From the NCBI RefSeq assembly GCF_963678635.1, contig NC_087066.1:25251736-25315735 (forward strand): a stretch of DNA of 64,000 bases. Direction: 5' to 3'. Position 1 is the stretch's first letter, and each line of letters opens with the position of its first letter. Both the position numbers and the translations under genes were made by a program. The notes below the pieces were generated by a model. The model had not been told where the DNA came from. It worked only from the letters and a program-made list of their open reading frames with translations, and searched no databases. This stretch comes from Symsagittifera roscoffensis (taxonomy: Eukaryota; Xenacoelomorpha; Acoela; Convolutidae). Shown piece by piece: positions 1-11,921 of the stretch.

Positions 1-917
1 CCTACTACGTCCTATCTCAAACCACATTTCATAGATGGAATCGTAGCGTCATTTTAGCTAAAACTTCGATAATTATCTGAGCCTTTTATGAACTCGAATA
101 AAAATTTGTTCGTGTATTGAAGTGAATACAAAAACCGAATCGCTATATCAATTTCTTCCACGCAAGTGAGAACATTATGAGCCTAAATACATGAGGTCAG
201 GTGTCTCAAATTGGTCAGAAAAAAGTGACCAAGTTTTTTTGGTGATTCTTTTTGAAACAATTTTTCAGCCTAATTAAAGTGAACACTTTTAAAACAGTTT
301 TCGATATGAATGAATAAAAAAACAACTCATTGGCGAAACAAAAGAAACGCTAACAAGTGTGGTCAGAGCAAGAAGTCGGTCAATGGCACAGATTCAAGTG
401 GTTGGGTGTCACTCTTGTTCCATAAGTATGGTTTAATCTTGTATGTTGCGCCTTTCAATCTGATGATGTTCAATGGCTGGGATCTCGTCCAATCTTCCTC
501 TGGGTCTACACCATGAAGAAGAGATCTTCAATCATCCAAAAATTGAAAAAATTGGAATAATTGTTAGATTTTTTCACTGATAAAGTTTCTTGTTCCATCG
601 TAGACGTGCCTAAATTACTCAGGAGAACACTTCCTTAGGTACTTGAAGAAAAAGTAAAAAAGGACGTTACTCAATCATTCCCCTCTTTTCAAAACAAAAC
701 AAATGATCTTCCAACAATCAAAAAACATCTAATGCAGTATCTGAATTACAATTCATTATCAATGTTGAAAAGGAAATGGAGAATACCATTTCGAACAACT
801 GGAAAGCGATAACAAAAATGCTGAAAATATTAATGCACATATGGGTTTGAAACCAAAAATTCCAGGGGCCGGAGGGTTGGGCGGTAAGTCTAGAGCCCGC
901 TTATCCCAAGGCCCTGA
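1..917. other. Non-coding AT-rich DNA, nothing recognised
   Basis: This stretch is AT-rich with stops in all frames. A 68-codon frame at 310-516 has low-complexity composition and no recognisable motif. I see no gene, RNA or named repeat here. Confidence 0.5.
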
Positions 918-1170
918 GACCAAAAAAAATTAAAGAGAAAGCGTAAAACCGAACAAAATAGTGTATAACTAAGAAAAAACCAAAAACAAATTTACATAAA
1001 AACAAAAAAGTACAAAAACAGTAAAAACTCCAAAAAAGACCAAAAAAAATTAAAGAGAAAGCGTAAAACCGAACAAAATAGTGTATAACTAAGAAAAAAC
1101 CAAAAACAAATTTACATAAAAACAAAAAAGTACAAAAACAGTAAAAACTCCAAAAAAGACCAAAAAAACA
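918..1170. repeat. 120-bp tandem repeat, about 2.1 copies
   Basis: Bases 918-1037 and 1038-1157 are identical by eye, with period 120, and a third copy starts at 1158 and breaks off after about 13 bases. The unit is A-rich on the plus strand. The minus-strand frame across it (901-1125) simply repeats a Phe/Tyr-rich peptide and is not a gene. Confidence 0.9.
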
Positions 1171-2732
1171 GTAAAAAAAAGGGTAAAATGACAGTTTATT
1201 TTTTTTCTGGAAAGTATTTCATCTGATCATCCTATTGTTGTGTTTTCAGGTTGTTTTATTTCATTTCTGATTGAAAGATCGAGTGTTTTGTGTTGTTTGG
1301 GTATTTGAGCACGTTAATGATAAATTTGCCGGTGAGCGGAGGGTAGAGCGGCAAGCTGACAGACGTGTTCCAGACTCAACAGAGGGCATCAGGCACAACA
1401 TTCACAACGACTTTTGGGTATCGTTGACACAATTTTGTGTCGTTCGGGTATTATTTCATTAAAACTTAAGTGGTGGGGGCACAATTGGCTCGGTCCGATT
1501 GCACCCTCCATCGATTGCGAATTTCCAAGTTAAGGGTCTTAATTCGGATATTTTGGTGCAAAAGAGGTTTAGTAATATCAATTAAAGATTACTAATAGGT
1601 TATTATTCTCATTGTTTATTACTTATCTCCCATTTAGACCCGAGAAACACCCCAATTTTGTTGGAAAATACTTATTTTCGACCAAACTGTTAACCCCAGA
1701 AAATTTGAATGTTCGAGATTTTCCGAGCAGCAAAAAGCTTCTGCACAGTGAGTTACTACGTAGTTCAATCCCCCAACTAAAGAAACCGCGCGGAAAAAGA
1801 CTCAGTAGAAGTTGGTGAAAATAAAAATTTTTCGATCAAAATTTTTGTAATTTTCCGAATTTCGTCAATATGTTTTGAGAATCGAGTTTTTGAGTTTTTA
1901 GAGTTAGAGCGATAAATTTTTTTTGCGTTAGGAGCGTGCTAACTTTATGTGCTCGGTTACTAGGGCGATTTTTGAGTAACCCTCCGAATAGCTCCGTGGA
2001 TAGAGCTAGAGACTCAAAGATTGGAAAAGAAAGGAATCGAGGGCCAAACTTAACAATTTTTGGCCAAATTTTTGTTTCCAAATCAATGTTGGTCCCTTTT
2101 TTGAATTATTCCAGTGCCGTACAGGGCTACTACGCTCGTTTCAAGTGTTTTTAGGCACTTTCACTTAGAATTGCGGAAAAAGTATCTGAGATCTACATAG
2201 GTGGTGAAAAAAGGCCAACTTAACGAACGGGTTTTTGGTGATTTCTCAGAGACAAGCCAACTGACCGGAATAGTTTTGTTACCATAAGTCGACGTTTTTG
2301 ATTACCTTCCTAGACCGTAACTGTTTTTGGGTTGATAACTTTAGGAAAGAAAATTTTTTAAAAATTTGTTAGGTCGGAGGGTCCAAAGTTTAGGGAACAC
2401 TCCGAGCGGCGGAAATTTTTATAAAATCACTTTTTATCCTACTGGGAAGGTTGACCGAGTCGGCCAACCCAGTTTTTAGTAAGTTAGACTGCACTCGGAG
2501 TCTTTGGAGCGGCGAAATTTTCTGTTTTCGTGATTTTTGGGGAACCCTCCGAAGCAACCCTCCGGAGCCAGCTAAGACCCTTAGCAAACCTCCGAGACAG
2601 TTAACATAACCCCGCATAAAGAATTTAGCTTGTTTTGGCTCTTTTTGAGAATAGCTGGAGATCCCTCCAGGCGGAACTTGAAAAATTTAGAAATTTAGCA
2701 ATCTAAGTGTCTTAACAACCCTCCGAACAAAT
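1171..2732. other. Non-coding; possible decayed LTR or leader of the downstream element
   Basis: No gene is supported. The phrase ccctccga recurs several times between 1970 and 2725, and similar phrases recur near 25.64-25.69 kb, beyond the large element block. This makes it possible that the two places are remnants of its ends, but I could not align them as a pair of LTRs. An imperfect stem-loop lies at about 1472-1511. Confidence 0.3.
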
Positions 2733-2975
2733 AAAAGAAGACCTCGGTGAGTGTATTAGACAAAACACACTCACTTGAGAAGACAAATCTGTTCCCTACT
2801 CTCGTGCACTTGGAGCTGTCCGGTTGTGGGAGAGCTTTTGCTTAGACTCTAGATATTTTCTATCAAGAGGTTGCCTTGAGCTGCGCAGTAGGACAGCTCG
2901 AGCAACCACAGGACATATAAAAGAAGAACTCGGTGAGTGTATTAGATAAGACACACTCACTTGAGAAGACAGTGT
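2733..2975 (+). repeat. Paired direct repeat with internal hairpins and TATA-like boxes
   Basis: Two copies of a ~55-bp segment lie about 186 bp apart (near 2733-2787 and 2919-2974). Each begins with an (A/T)ATAAAAGAAG motif and contains an inverted repeat GTGAGTGT...ACACTCAC that would fold as a hairpin. The TATAAAAG-like start suggests a promoter region, perhaps in an LTR upstream of the gag region that starts at 3.5 kb. The promoter role is inference. Confidence 0.5.
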
Positions 2976-3523
2976 CCTTGGGCTTCGTTTTTTTGGAGTG
3001 TTCCAATCGAGGGAAGTCTTTTTCTTTAATATTAAGTTTTGATTATCTGTTACTGAAACCATCACTGCTCTTTTTTTTAAAAATTGTTTGATTTTAAGCG
3101 AAGCAGTGATTTGGTACGTCTGTATCGGTAAAGTGATACTGAACAAAAGATTGCTGTCACGTAAAAGGGTTTTCTTATCTGGTTATCAATTGTGTGTTAG
3201 TTATAATATCTTGTGAAATTTTGTAATACTGTTATACTAGGTGACAGAGTGGAATTAGTAATAACTAAACAATGTGTGTAACTTTAGCTGAGTCATTAAT
3301 AGCATCTCTAAGAGATTGAAGTGATATTTTTGATATTGAAGGAGATGAGTTCGTATTTTTTTTTGGAACTTGTGCATTGCCGTCAAATGATAATTTTTTT
3401 AATCACGAGACATGCAGCGTAGAGACTTGCTAGGAGAAGCAATTGAGATACCCAGGCTGAGCACGGGAACCACACGGAGGTATAAATCACGGCGTAGCCA
3501 ATCTTTCTTGGATTAGTAGCATT

Positions 3524-4762
3524 GTGGACAGTGAAGCAGCAAGTGAAGATCATAGTGATCTTTCAGTGAGCGGAATGAAACTAAGAAGTGAGAAGAATCG
3601 AGATGGTGTTCAAGAGCGAGACATCGAGGTCGGAGCGGCTAAGGTGACGCCAACTGATCCCTTCGAGGAAGGGGAGCAGACACTAATCCGACACGACCAC
3701 CACCATCACGAGGACCCGGAAGAGCCTGGCGAGGAGCTGGAGCGGGAAGAAACCGAGGAAACTCAAAAGACCTAGGAGCGTTCCGAGGTCGCAGTACGAG
3801 AGGAACTATTGTTTAAGGAAACCTCAAGGTCAGAGCCCAAAAGCAATAGTCGGAGAAAAGAACAATCCTCTCTAGTGAAGTAGGGCAAGAATGCGATGAT
3901 GTCGAGCATAAGTCCGAGGAAAGAGCAACCAAATTCAAAAACAAAGAGAAGCTTCAAGACGATGCACGATGAGCGCATGACGTCACTCCGAAATGATGGG
4001 TTGTCCTCTGGATATGACGGTCCGGGGCTGATGCACTCGGACATGGACTTCACACCTAGCCCGAAACAGGAAAAGAGCAAGAAAGCGTTGTCTGACTCGC
4101 CAACTAGACCGATGTCAGACGGGATAACAATGGGAGCGTCGTCGACATACGACAGGCTGATGATGTCAACGGGCACAAAGAGGGGTGGCGCATCGTCGAG
4201 TAACAGTCTGCAGCCTCAATTGACGTCATCGTCTCTGGGTCTTACCCCAGTGCTGGGAACGGCTAGCGACTTGAGTGACATGTTTGCCGGTATAATGACA
4301 GGCCTTGAAGAACTGCGACACGATATGACCTAGAGGATGGATCGAGTTGAAGAAAGGGCTCAAAAAGGCAATGAAAAGTTGAGAGACGAGCTGACAGACG
4401 TGAAGTCACAAGCGAGAAGTGATCAGGCACAGCTGATTCGGGACACCGATCAGTGCCTGGCGGAAAGTTTGGCGGTGGCGACCAAGGAGTCATAAGAAAG
4501 AGACAATAAGATGACGAGAGAGATCGAGCGATTATTGAACTATCACGACAACACCCACGCTCATACGATGACCGGTCTGAAGAAAAGACTAGATACCAAA
4601 GCTGACCTTATGGTGTGGAAGCTTGATGAGATCTTGAGTAGTGGCAACCGTGAGAATCGTCACGCTCCGACGGAAGACTCACACCAAACGACTAACAGAG
4701 CGGAGCCCGCGGTTATGCAGGGGCCCAGCCGACATCAAGAACCAGCTTTAAGTCTACCATAG
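3524..4762 (+). pseudogene. Charged N-terminal gag region (broken)
   Basis: Open frames at 3524-3775, 3896-4333 and 4511-4762 encode Glu/Lys/Ser-rich, low-complexity, partly coiled-coil-like protein. It includes a short His/Asp/Glu run near codons 54-58 of the first frame. In the first frame the first codon shown is GTG; the first ATG is at 3577, so the true start is probably lost or upstream. The role as the N-terminal extension of Gag is inferred from its place just before a capsid-like domain. Stops at about 3773, 4331 and 4492 break it. Confidence 0.5.
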
Positions 4763-5075
4763 GGAGAGACCGAGGGCAGCCCCTTCGAGGGCAGGTCGGA
4801 CGAATCCGGCCTCGCCAGAAGCGGAAGCGACGTCGGGCGCACAGTCAGCGACAATGCCACAAGTCAGATCGGTGCCATATCTGACTACCATCTCGCAGGA
4901 CATTACAATGTACGCTTCAAGAGCCCTTGAAGAGATCTCTTGAAACATTCATCACCAAACTCTCGAAGTCAAACGAGAGAGGAGAGAGGTCAAGAAGGAC
5001 ACTCAAAAAGCCGAAGTCATACAAGGACGAATCAGATGGCTGCATCGACACCTGGATAGGAGATAAAGTTGCATT

Positions 5076-5500
5076 TTGAGGAAGGAAGAGAATCTCTCCA
5101 AAAAACAGGAATGTAGCGCGCTGACGAGAAATCTAGAGGGCACGGCCCTAAACTGTGTAATGACGAAAAGGACTAATGAACGAGACAGCGCTCGCAAGAT
5201 TTTCGACATCTTGTTGAATCGCTTTGGCTCGGGCGTACAAGGGCATCAAGCCAAAGTGAAGTTCGAAAAGAGGCGCAAAAGAGATGACGAGTCCATAGAC
5301 AAGTTTTTGGATGACGTCGAGTTACTCAGGAGGAGAAGCAACCCTGATGAGAGGATATCGAAACAGAACTTGGCTATTGCCTCAAAGTTCATGGATGGAG
5401 TAAAAAGTGATGAGCTAAAAACCATGTTGGCCACACACTTCACCCTATCGCTAGATCAAGTTCCCACGCCCGAACCAAGGCGCAAAATTGTTACAGCAAT
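5076..5500 (+). pseudogene. Ty3/gypsy Gag capsid-like domain
   Basis: The translation reads LEGTALNCV, then a helical stretch with ILLNRFG, then AKVKFEKRRKRDDESIDKFL and a hydrophobic C-terminal helix with FMDGVKSDEL. This is the retrotransposon Gag pattern (Retrotrans_gag family): a small hydrophobic-then-RFG core, a basic KF.KR segment and E.I..FLDD. In the element this protein would form the particle shell. The region upstream (4763-5075) is frameshifted, so no complete gag remains. Confidence 0.75.
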
Positions 5501-5563
5501 TACGGCAACTACAGTGGAAGGAATACTGGCGCGAATACAAGTTGGTACAGACCTCGGGACGAC

Positions 5564-5800
5564 ATGGATAAGAGGAGGTCATGTGCGAATTGTGGTTCGA
5601 TGGACCAACAAATTTCAACCTGTTCTACTAACAAACAAAATATGACGGCGATAGGCTACTTTCTCGACGATGTTGATGCAACCGAGGAAGACCACGAAGA
5701 AAATGTGAGGGGGCTCATAATGAAATATGGACCGAGATATTTCTTCTGTAATTTGGAGGGACATTTTTCAAGTCAGATTGCACTCAATTCTGGGATGCAG
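5564..5800 (+). pseudogene. Degenerate nucleocapsid zinc knuckles
   Basis: Two CCHC-like knuckles can be read. The first is CANCGSMDQQISTC, which has the C-x2-C-x4-x-x4-C spacing but Gln where His is expected. The second is YFFCNLEGHFSSQI, which keeps one Cys and the His but has Tyr and Ile at the outer Cys positions. Zinc knuckles of this type bind retroelement RNA; both are damaged here. Confidence 0.65.
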
Positions 5801-6223
5801 TAGCGGACGCGAAGCATCTCCGCCAAGAGGAGGCACTTTCGGGGGTCAAGGAAAGTTGAGCCCGCCTGATGAATGAAGCCGAATCACGGAAGAAAGAGCT
5901 GACAACAGGCACCTTCACAACCAAGAAGGTGAAGACCTTAATTGATGAGGCGATTGCCTCGAGCCTGGAGGTAGAGTCAGCTGGTGCGCTCAAAGTGAAT
6001 TATGGCGTAGCGGCACGGACCGCATTACAGAATGTTCAGCAGGAATTGGCCACCAAAGAGGTTGAGCAGTGGGTAAGGTCGTGGGTGAGCAGTGGGTGAG
6101 TTATAGAAGATAGAGCTGCGCGAGAAACTTGACATTCTAGGAAATTCGACGAAGGAAGAGGACAACCAGGAACCCAGGAAGCAGGGTCTAAAGTTAAATG
6201 TCATCTCGGGTAAGACCTTCGGC

Positions 6224-6739
6224 ATGACAAGGGAAAGGACGAAAATAATGTCGATCATATCAGTCGCGGGCCATCAAGTGGTGAAGAACTTGAGCGAGCC
6301 GTCCGAGATCACGGCATTACACCTGGACTTCTATGAGGACTACCTGAGACAAAAAGACCCCAAACTGGATTCTAGGGCAGTGAGAGCGTTACTCAAAACA
6401 GGTGGACCGAGGCTAATGAAAGTAGATGGACACTACATTGAAGTTTATGGCCCATACCCAATTCTCATGAACGTGGGCGGCTTAAACATTTACACTAAAG
6501 CTCACGTGACCGATGAAAGTGACCAGGTAGGTCGGATCTGCATTGGTCGAGAAGAGCCTAAGGTCCGACGAATCGGACACAACGCCATGCTCGAACAAGA
6601 CGCAGTCCACATAGGCTGTGAAGCCGATCTGGCCGTGCAAATTAACAGACAAGGAGTTAAAAGACAAATTAAAAGACAAAGACTCGCTCAGGGCGGTGTT
6701 AAATTGGAACGCAGACGTTTGTTCAAAGCACAAGTCTGA
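6224..6739 (+). pseudogene. Conserved pre-RT region of the Ty3 polyprotein, copy 1
   Basis: This 171-codon frame encodes the segment between the knuckles and RT, including TALHLDFYEDYLRQKDPKLD, LLKTGGPRLMKVDG and GHNAMLEQDAVHIGCEADL. The LLKTG stretch resembles the LLDTG of an aspartic protease but has Lys for the catalytic Asp, and the same LLKTG occurs in the second copy. I therefore do not call it a protease. A second copy lies at 8133-8626. The frame then shifts into the RT region at about 6.73 kb. Confidence 0.6.
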
Positions 6740-7673
6740 TATAGGCTGCTGCAGTTTTGTAGAACATGAGATTGAAATAGAAGAGGGTTCGGAACCTCAT
6801 AGGGAGGTAGCTAGGCGAATGACCCCACACAAGTCCGAAGCATGCAGAAAAGAAATTGAAATGTTGATGGAATATGACATGATCGAACCGTCGAAGTCCC
6901 CGTGGGCTTGCGGCGTGGTCAAGGCAAAATAGAAATGGGGAAAACTTAGGTTTTGTTGTGATTTCCGTCACCTGAATGCGGTAATGATAAAGGACGCATA
7001 CCCGATTCCCCGCAAGTTAGGAGATGCAAAATTCTTCAAGACGTTGGATTTGGGCCCTGCCTTCTGGCAGGTGCCCCTCAGAAAACAAGATTGAGAGAAG
7101 ACAGGCTTTGCGTGTGAACTGGGGATGTACCAGTGGAAAAGAAAGCCGTTTGAACTGCAATGCAATGCGACGGCTACGTTCCAACGATTAATGGCTCAGG
7201 CACTCAGGAATGTAACTAAAAAGTATGGCAACCTCATGTATTACATTGTTGACGTGGTCATTGCAACACCAACGCTGTAGGACCACATAAGGAGACTAGA
7301 CCACGTCTTTAGTTGCGTGAAACAAGCTGGTCTGATGTGCAAACCCTCAAAATGCGAAATCCTGAGAGACTCAATCAAGTATCTGGACCGCCTTGTAGAT
7401 AAACACGGGGTCACACCGGATCCCGAAGCGGTTGAAACGGTGTTGACATGGAAAGCACCGAAGACCGACAAGCAACCGATGAGCTTCCTCGGATTCGCTA
7501 ACTACTACCGAGAGTTTATCAACGGGTATGCTGACAAGATATACCCCATGCAGAAGCTGACGCGAAACAAAGTAAAAAATACTGCTGGACTGACGAGGCT
7601 CAGGTCTCCTTTGAGAACATTAAGCGCGAACTTTGCGAGGCTCCGGTCCTCGGCATGCCGACAGAAAAGATGA
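6740..7673 (+). pseudogene. Ty3/gypsy reverse transcriptase, copy 1 (catalytically dead)
   Basis: N-terminal RT sequence YDMIEPSKSPWACGVV is followed by FCCDFRHLN, motif A-like LDLGPAFWQVPL, motif B-like CNATATFQRLM and motif C. Motif C reads YIVD followed by VVIATPT, so the usual Y-x-D-D has lost its first Asp. A stop follows at about 7278. The connection region (FLGFANYYREFINGYADKIY, 7317-7673) is open. Stops inside the RT at about 6930 and 7093 add to the damage. Only this copy keeps the catalytic core. Confidence 0.85.
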
Positions 7674-8525
7674 TAATTGTACTAGATACAGATGCATCAG
7701 TGGTTGCGATATCGGTCATACTTCACCAGGAACAGGACTGTTTTCAGACCAATAGCTTACGGAAGCAAAATTCTGAGCGACACTGAAATCAAATACGGTG
7801 CACCAAAGGCGGAGATGTTCGCGGTGATAACAGGCACCTTCACAACCAAGAAGGTGAAGACCTTAATTGATGAGGCGATTGCCTCGAGCCTGGAGGTAGA
7901 GTCAGCTGGTGCGCTCAAAGTGAATTATGGCGTAGCGGCACGGACCGCATTACAGAATGTTCAGCAGGAATTGGCCACCAACGAGGTTGAGCAGTGGGTA
8001 AGGTCAGAGTTATAGAATATAGAGCTGCGCGAGAAACTTGACATTCTAGGAAGGTCGACGAAGGAAGAGGACAACCAGGAACCCAGGAAGCAGGGTCTAA
8101 AGTTAAATGTCATCTCGGGTAAGACCTTCGGCATGACAAGAGAACGGACGAAAATATTGTCGATCATATCAGTGGCGGATCATCAAGTGGTGAAGAACTT
8201 GAGCGAGCCGTCCGAGATCACGGCATTACACCTGGACATCTACGAGGACTACCTGAGACAGAAAGACCCCAAACTGGATTCTAGGGCAGTGAGAGCGTTA
8301 CTCAAAACAGGTGGACCGAAGCTAAGAAAGTAGATGGAAACTACATTGAAGTTTATGGCCCATACCCACTTCTCATGAACGTGGACGGCATAAACATTTA
8401 CACTAAAGCTTACGTGACCGATGCAAGTGACCAGGTAGGCCGGATCTACATTGGTCGAGAAGAGCTTAAGGTCCGACGAATCGGACACAACGCCATGCTC
8501 GAACAAGACGCAGTCCACATAGGCT

Positions 8526-9074
8526 GTGAAGCCGATCTGGCCGTGCAAATTAACAGACAAGGAGTTAGACTCGCTCAGGGCGGTGTTAAATCGGAACGCC
8601 GACGTTTGTTCAAAGCACAGGTCTGATATAGGCTGCTGCAGTTTTGTAGAACATGAGATTGAAATAGAAGAGGGTTCGGAACCTCATAGGGAGGTAGCTA
8701 GGCGAATGACCCCACACAAGTCCGAAGCATGCAGAAAAGAAATTGAAATGTTGATGGAATATGACATGATCGAACCGTCGAAGTCCCCGTGGGCTTGCGG
8801 CGTGGTCAAGGCAAAATAGAAATGGGGAAAACTTAGGTTTTGTTGTGATTTCCGTCACCTGAATACGGTAATGATAAAGGACGCATACCCGATTCCCAGC
8901 AAGTTAGGAGATGCAAAATTCTGCTGGACTGACTTGGCTCAGGTCTCCTTTGAGAACATTAAGCGCGAACTTTGCGAGGCTCTGGTCTTCGGCATGCCGA
9001 CAGAGAAGGGGATGTTTGTACTAGATACAGATGCATCAGTGGTTGCGATATCGGTCATACTTCATCAGGAATAG
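8526..9074 (+). pseudogene. Second, core-deleted copy of RT joined to RNase H start
   Basis: The frame at 8526-8819 repeats the N-terminal RT region. The frame at 8871-9074 then jumps from LGDAKFCW, where copy 1 continues into motif A, straight to the connection region SFENIKRELCEAL and the RNase H start FVLDTDASVVAISVILHQE. The junction removes RT motifs A to C. The Asp residues in LDTDAS fit the first RNase H catalytic strand. Confidence 0.8.
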
Positions 9075-9420
9075 GAGTGGAACGGGAGGACTGTTCTCAG
9101 ACCAATAGCTTACGGAAGCAAAGTCCTGAGCGACACTGAAATGAAATACGGTACACGGAGATGTTCGCGGTGATCACTTTCGTTGAAAAAAAAAACAGAT
9201 TCTATTTAGGGAGTTCTCCTTTCAACTTGCGCCTGGATAATCGTGCTCTTGCCTGGCTGAAGACCTATTCAATGTACCAAAGCTATATTGGTCGTTGGAT
9301 TGTGCGTCTGGACAGATACCACATGATCATAGAGCATTGATTCCGTGACAAGCACCAGAATGCCGACAGCCTCAGCAAAAATCTAATTTTCAGCAAGAAT
9401 CTTATGAGCGACTGGAAGAG
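9075..9420 (+). pseudogene. RNase H domain remainder
   Basis: The translation gives LRLDNRALAWLKTYS, GRWIVRLDRYHMIIEH, one in-frame stop (about 9338) and then RDKHQNADSLS. The DNRAL and H-x-x-AD-x-LS motifs are those of the RNase H domain of Ty3/gypsy Pol proteins, which removes the RNA strand during reverse transcription. Confidence 0.75.
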
Positions 9421-9579
9421 AAGCAGGCCAATCAAGCAGAGATTAAGGATGGATTTTTTCGTTCCTGGACAAAGAGACCTACGACGAACTGCCACTCACC
9501 AGATGGCTTGACAAGTCCGGGCACCCCATACCAGGACATCCCGAACTTCCCGTGGAAGCGGCTGCGGAGATAAAAAATA

Positions 9580-10688
9580 TTGGCGAAAGGTGATTCAGTC
9601 CCCTTGGATTTGCTGGTTCGCTCAAACCTGGTGCAGCAAGAATTGATCAGGCTGGGTATCAACCGCATAGCCCTGCTAAACAAGACGGTGAACGTGGCAC
9701 CGGATGTCATGCTGAAACTCCGTGACCTGCTTGACAGAGAGGTTGAACGGCATGACGATGAAAGGATGGATACCATGCAGAGGCTGACAAGCACCAAAAA
9801 AACTAAGAAGAGACCAGTATCGATTCGGAGTCGGGACGTTAAACTGGATTGCCGATCGATAGTGAATCTATTGATGAGTTCGATTCCGAAAGATGTCCTT
9901 CTGAGGACTTCGTGTGTAGAGTGTCAACAATCGACCGCTACTCAGACTGCTCAAGTGCTCGACGTTGAATTAAAATCCAGCGTAACGAGAAGAGTTCAGT
10001 TCACAGACACGGAGGAGGAGTACGAGCCGTGCTCGGACTGTTCATCCGGAGACGAAACATTGTCACAGGAGTCATGCACTTCGAGCCCGGACAGGATGAC
10101 TTGTCCGGGGAGACAATGTCGAAACGACCAAGGGACAGAATATTGTCGGGGGAGTCGACTTCAGAGCGACCAAGGGACAGAATTTTTTCCGGGGAGTCAA
10201 AAAACATCATGAACAAAACAGAAGACGTTGATGCAGAATCCATCGGCTCAAGTGATGACTCGCAATCTCAGCTGTCTCAGCCTCGGGAGAGTGGGTCAGA
10301 AACTACATCCAATTCCGACGTCTCAGAAATCGCAATTCATTCTTTGCTAGTAGAATGGAAGCAGCGCGGGCTGGATAGAGAAATGCATCAAGACCCCGAC
10401 AGAGTCCGATATACCTCCGACGAGGAGGGCACAGTAATTGATAATGCCGCAGACGAGCTTGAGTTAATTGCAGTGTCGAAATGTCCGACTAGGTTACTTC
10501 CGCATGCTACAGTCGGCCGTACCAATCTGGAACCATCAGTGCAAGAGGCAACACCTTTGAAAAAGATCTGGTGCGTTAAGTTGATGGAAGATGCCCAAGC
10601 ACCGGAGATAGTTAGCAGACAACTAAACGTGATGAAGACATATCTGAAAGACAGGTACCGACTGTCGGACCTCTTAAGGGCTCAGTGA
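9580..10688 (+). pseudogene. RNase H to integrase linker, low-complexity polyprotein region
   Basis: Two overlapping frames (9580-10212 and 10029-10688) carry one long acidic and basic linker. It includes helical VAPDVMLKLRDLLDREVERH and, further on, LLVEWKQRGLDREMHQDPDR and a conserved-looking MKTYLKDRYRLSDLLRAQ end. The reading frame changes between 10.03 and 10.21 kb, inside a short repeated segment with gacaggatgac/gacagaat phrases. I recognise no enzyme. Its position between RNase H and the integrase zinc domain makes it part of the Pol polyprotein. Confidence 0.55.
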
Positions 10689-10769
10689 ACTGATAGAATG
10701 ACGAGTAACTTCAAGAGATGGATCGAAAACAAAGCATCTGACAAAGGTGATTTGATGAAGACAGCTACA

Positions 10770-11920
10770 CGATCCCAAAAGAAGTTTTATTTGAAGAGAA
10801 AAGACCTGTTGTACTTAAATAAAGAAAGGATCCTGGCCTGCAAACGCAAGGAGGAGGACTAAATCCTTTACAAATATAATTCGATAGTGCTACCGCAGTT
10901 GTATCAAACTGAACTGCTCTTTCGTTCACATGATCAGATGGGCCATCAATGCGTGGACAAAGTGTATAATAGGATGCAGAAGTGGTTCGAATGGCCTGGT
11001 TTGAAGAACGCCTGCGAAAAGTAGATCTCTGCGTGCTTGTCATGTCAACAAGCGAAGGACCCCAATAAATTGAGGTTTCCTCTGCAGTCAATAGAGTCAT
11101 CAGGATTCAATGAGATGGTGGAAATTGATCATCAGAAGATATGCATGACAGCCACGGGCTACAATCAAGTGCTGGTAATGATTGATCATTTTACGAAATA
11201 CGCAGAGGCAGCACCCCGCATGACAGCATCAGCGGAGGAAACGTGCGACAACTTGATAAACGTGTGAATAGCGAGGCACGGCTGCCCCGTCACATTCCAA
11301 TCAGACAATGGCAAAGCATTCGTGGGAGTTAATGAAGAGGTCACCAGTGGCACAGGCCCAATCGACCACTTATCACCCACAAACGAATGGCCTAGTTGAA
11401 AGGCAGAATCGCACGTTAGTATTGAGGGTTTATTGCTCACGATACATGGACGACTGGGACAGGCACTTACCGCAAGTGATGGGCGCTTATAACAGCACAG
11501 AACATTCTACCACGGGAATAAGCCCGCACATGTTGTTGACCGGTCACGAGAAAGCACTTCCGTTAACGTTCTTCTAAGTACGAAGTAGAGAAAACAGCGG
11601 CACAAACGTACGTTCGTGATGAGATCAGGAGGCAGCAGGAACTTAAAGATTTATGCAGGAGGAACACGCAACAGGCTCAAGTTCTCAAAAACGAAGATTC
11701 GATATAAGGACTGCGGATGCAAAAGCCTACTTAGTCTGAGTTTATGTCTGGGTGTTCCAGGAGGTGGTACCACCAAAGGAAACTAAAACCTCGCTGAAAA
11801 AATGGCGCGGTCCATTTCAAATAACTGAAGTGCACCAAGGAGGTCGTTTTTATCGGTTGAGTACCGGACGGCCAGCTCATTACGAGAATATAAAGCCCCA
11901 CAATGCTTCATCGGAGGACT
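10770..11920 (+). pseudogene. Ty3/gypsy integrase (HHCC zinc domain, DDE core, C-terminal domain)
   Basis: The zinc domain reads SHDQMGHQCVDKVYNRM with a downstream CLSCQQAK, giving the HHCC set. The core keeps all three acidic residues: Asp in EIDHQKI, Asp in QSDNGKAF and Glu in LVERQNRTL. The C-terminal part (11752-11920) has KKWRGPFQITEV, YRLSTG and HYENIKPH, which is the SH3-like tail typical of gypsy integrases. Stops at about 10861, 11023 and 11267 and a frameshift at about 11.32 kb break it. In an intact element it would insert the cDNA. Confidence 0.85.
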
Positions 11921-11921
11921 G

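Larger units (their letters stand above)
5904..9176 (+). repeat. Internal tandem duplication inside the Ty3 element (about 1.9 kb, second copy deleted)
   Basis: Bases 5904-7828 are repeated from 7829 onward with an offset of 1925. The junction is at the sequence gcggtgataacaggc. The second copy lacks about 547 bp corresponding to 7036-7582, the segment carrying the RT catalytic core. Beyond 9170 the sequence returns to unique RNase H coding DNA. Small indels distinguish the copies, for example near 6082-6100. Either the element was duplicated in place, by template switching or unequal exchange, or the assembly joined two related copies. Confidence 0.85.

Noticed and set aside
6374-6420. Possible aspartic protease motif LLKTG
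   Set aside because: The catalytic Asp is Lys in both tandem copies and the surrounding sequence does not follow the protease fold, so it is more likely a conserved non-protease segment.
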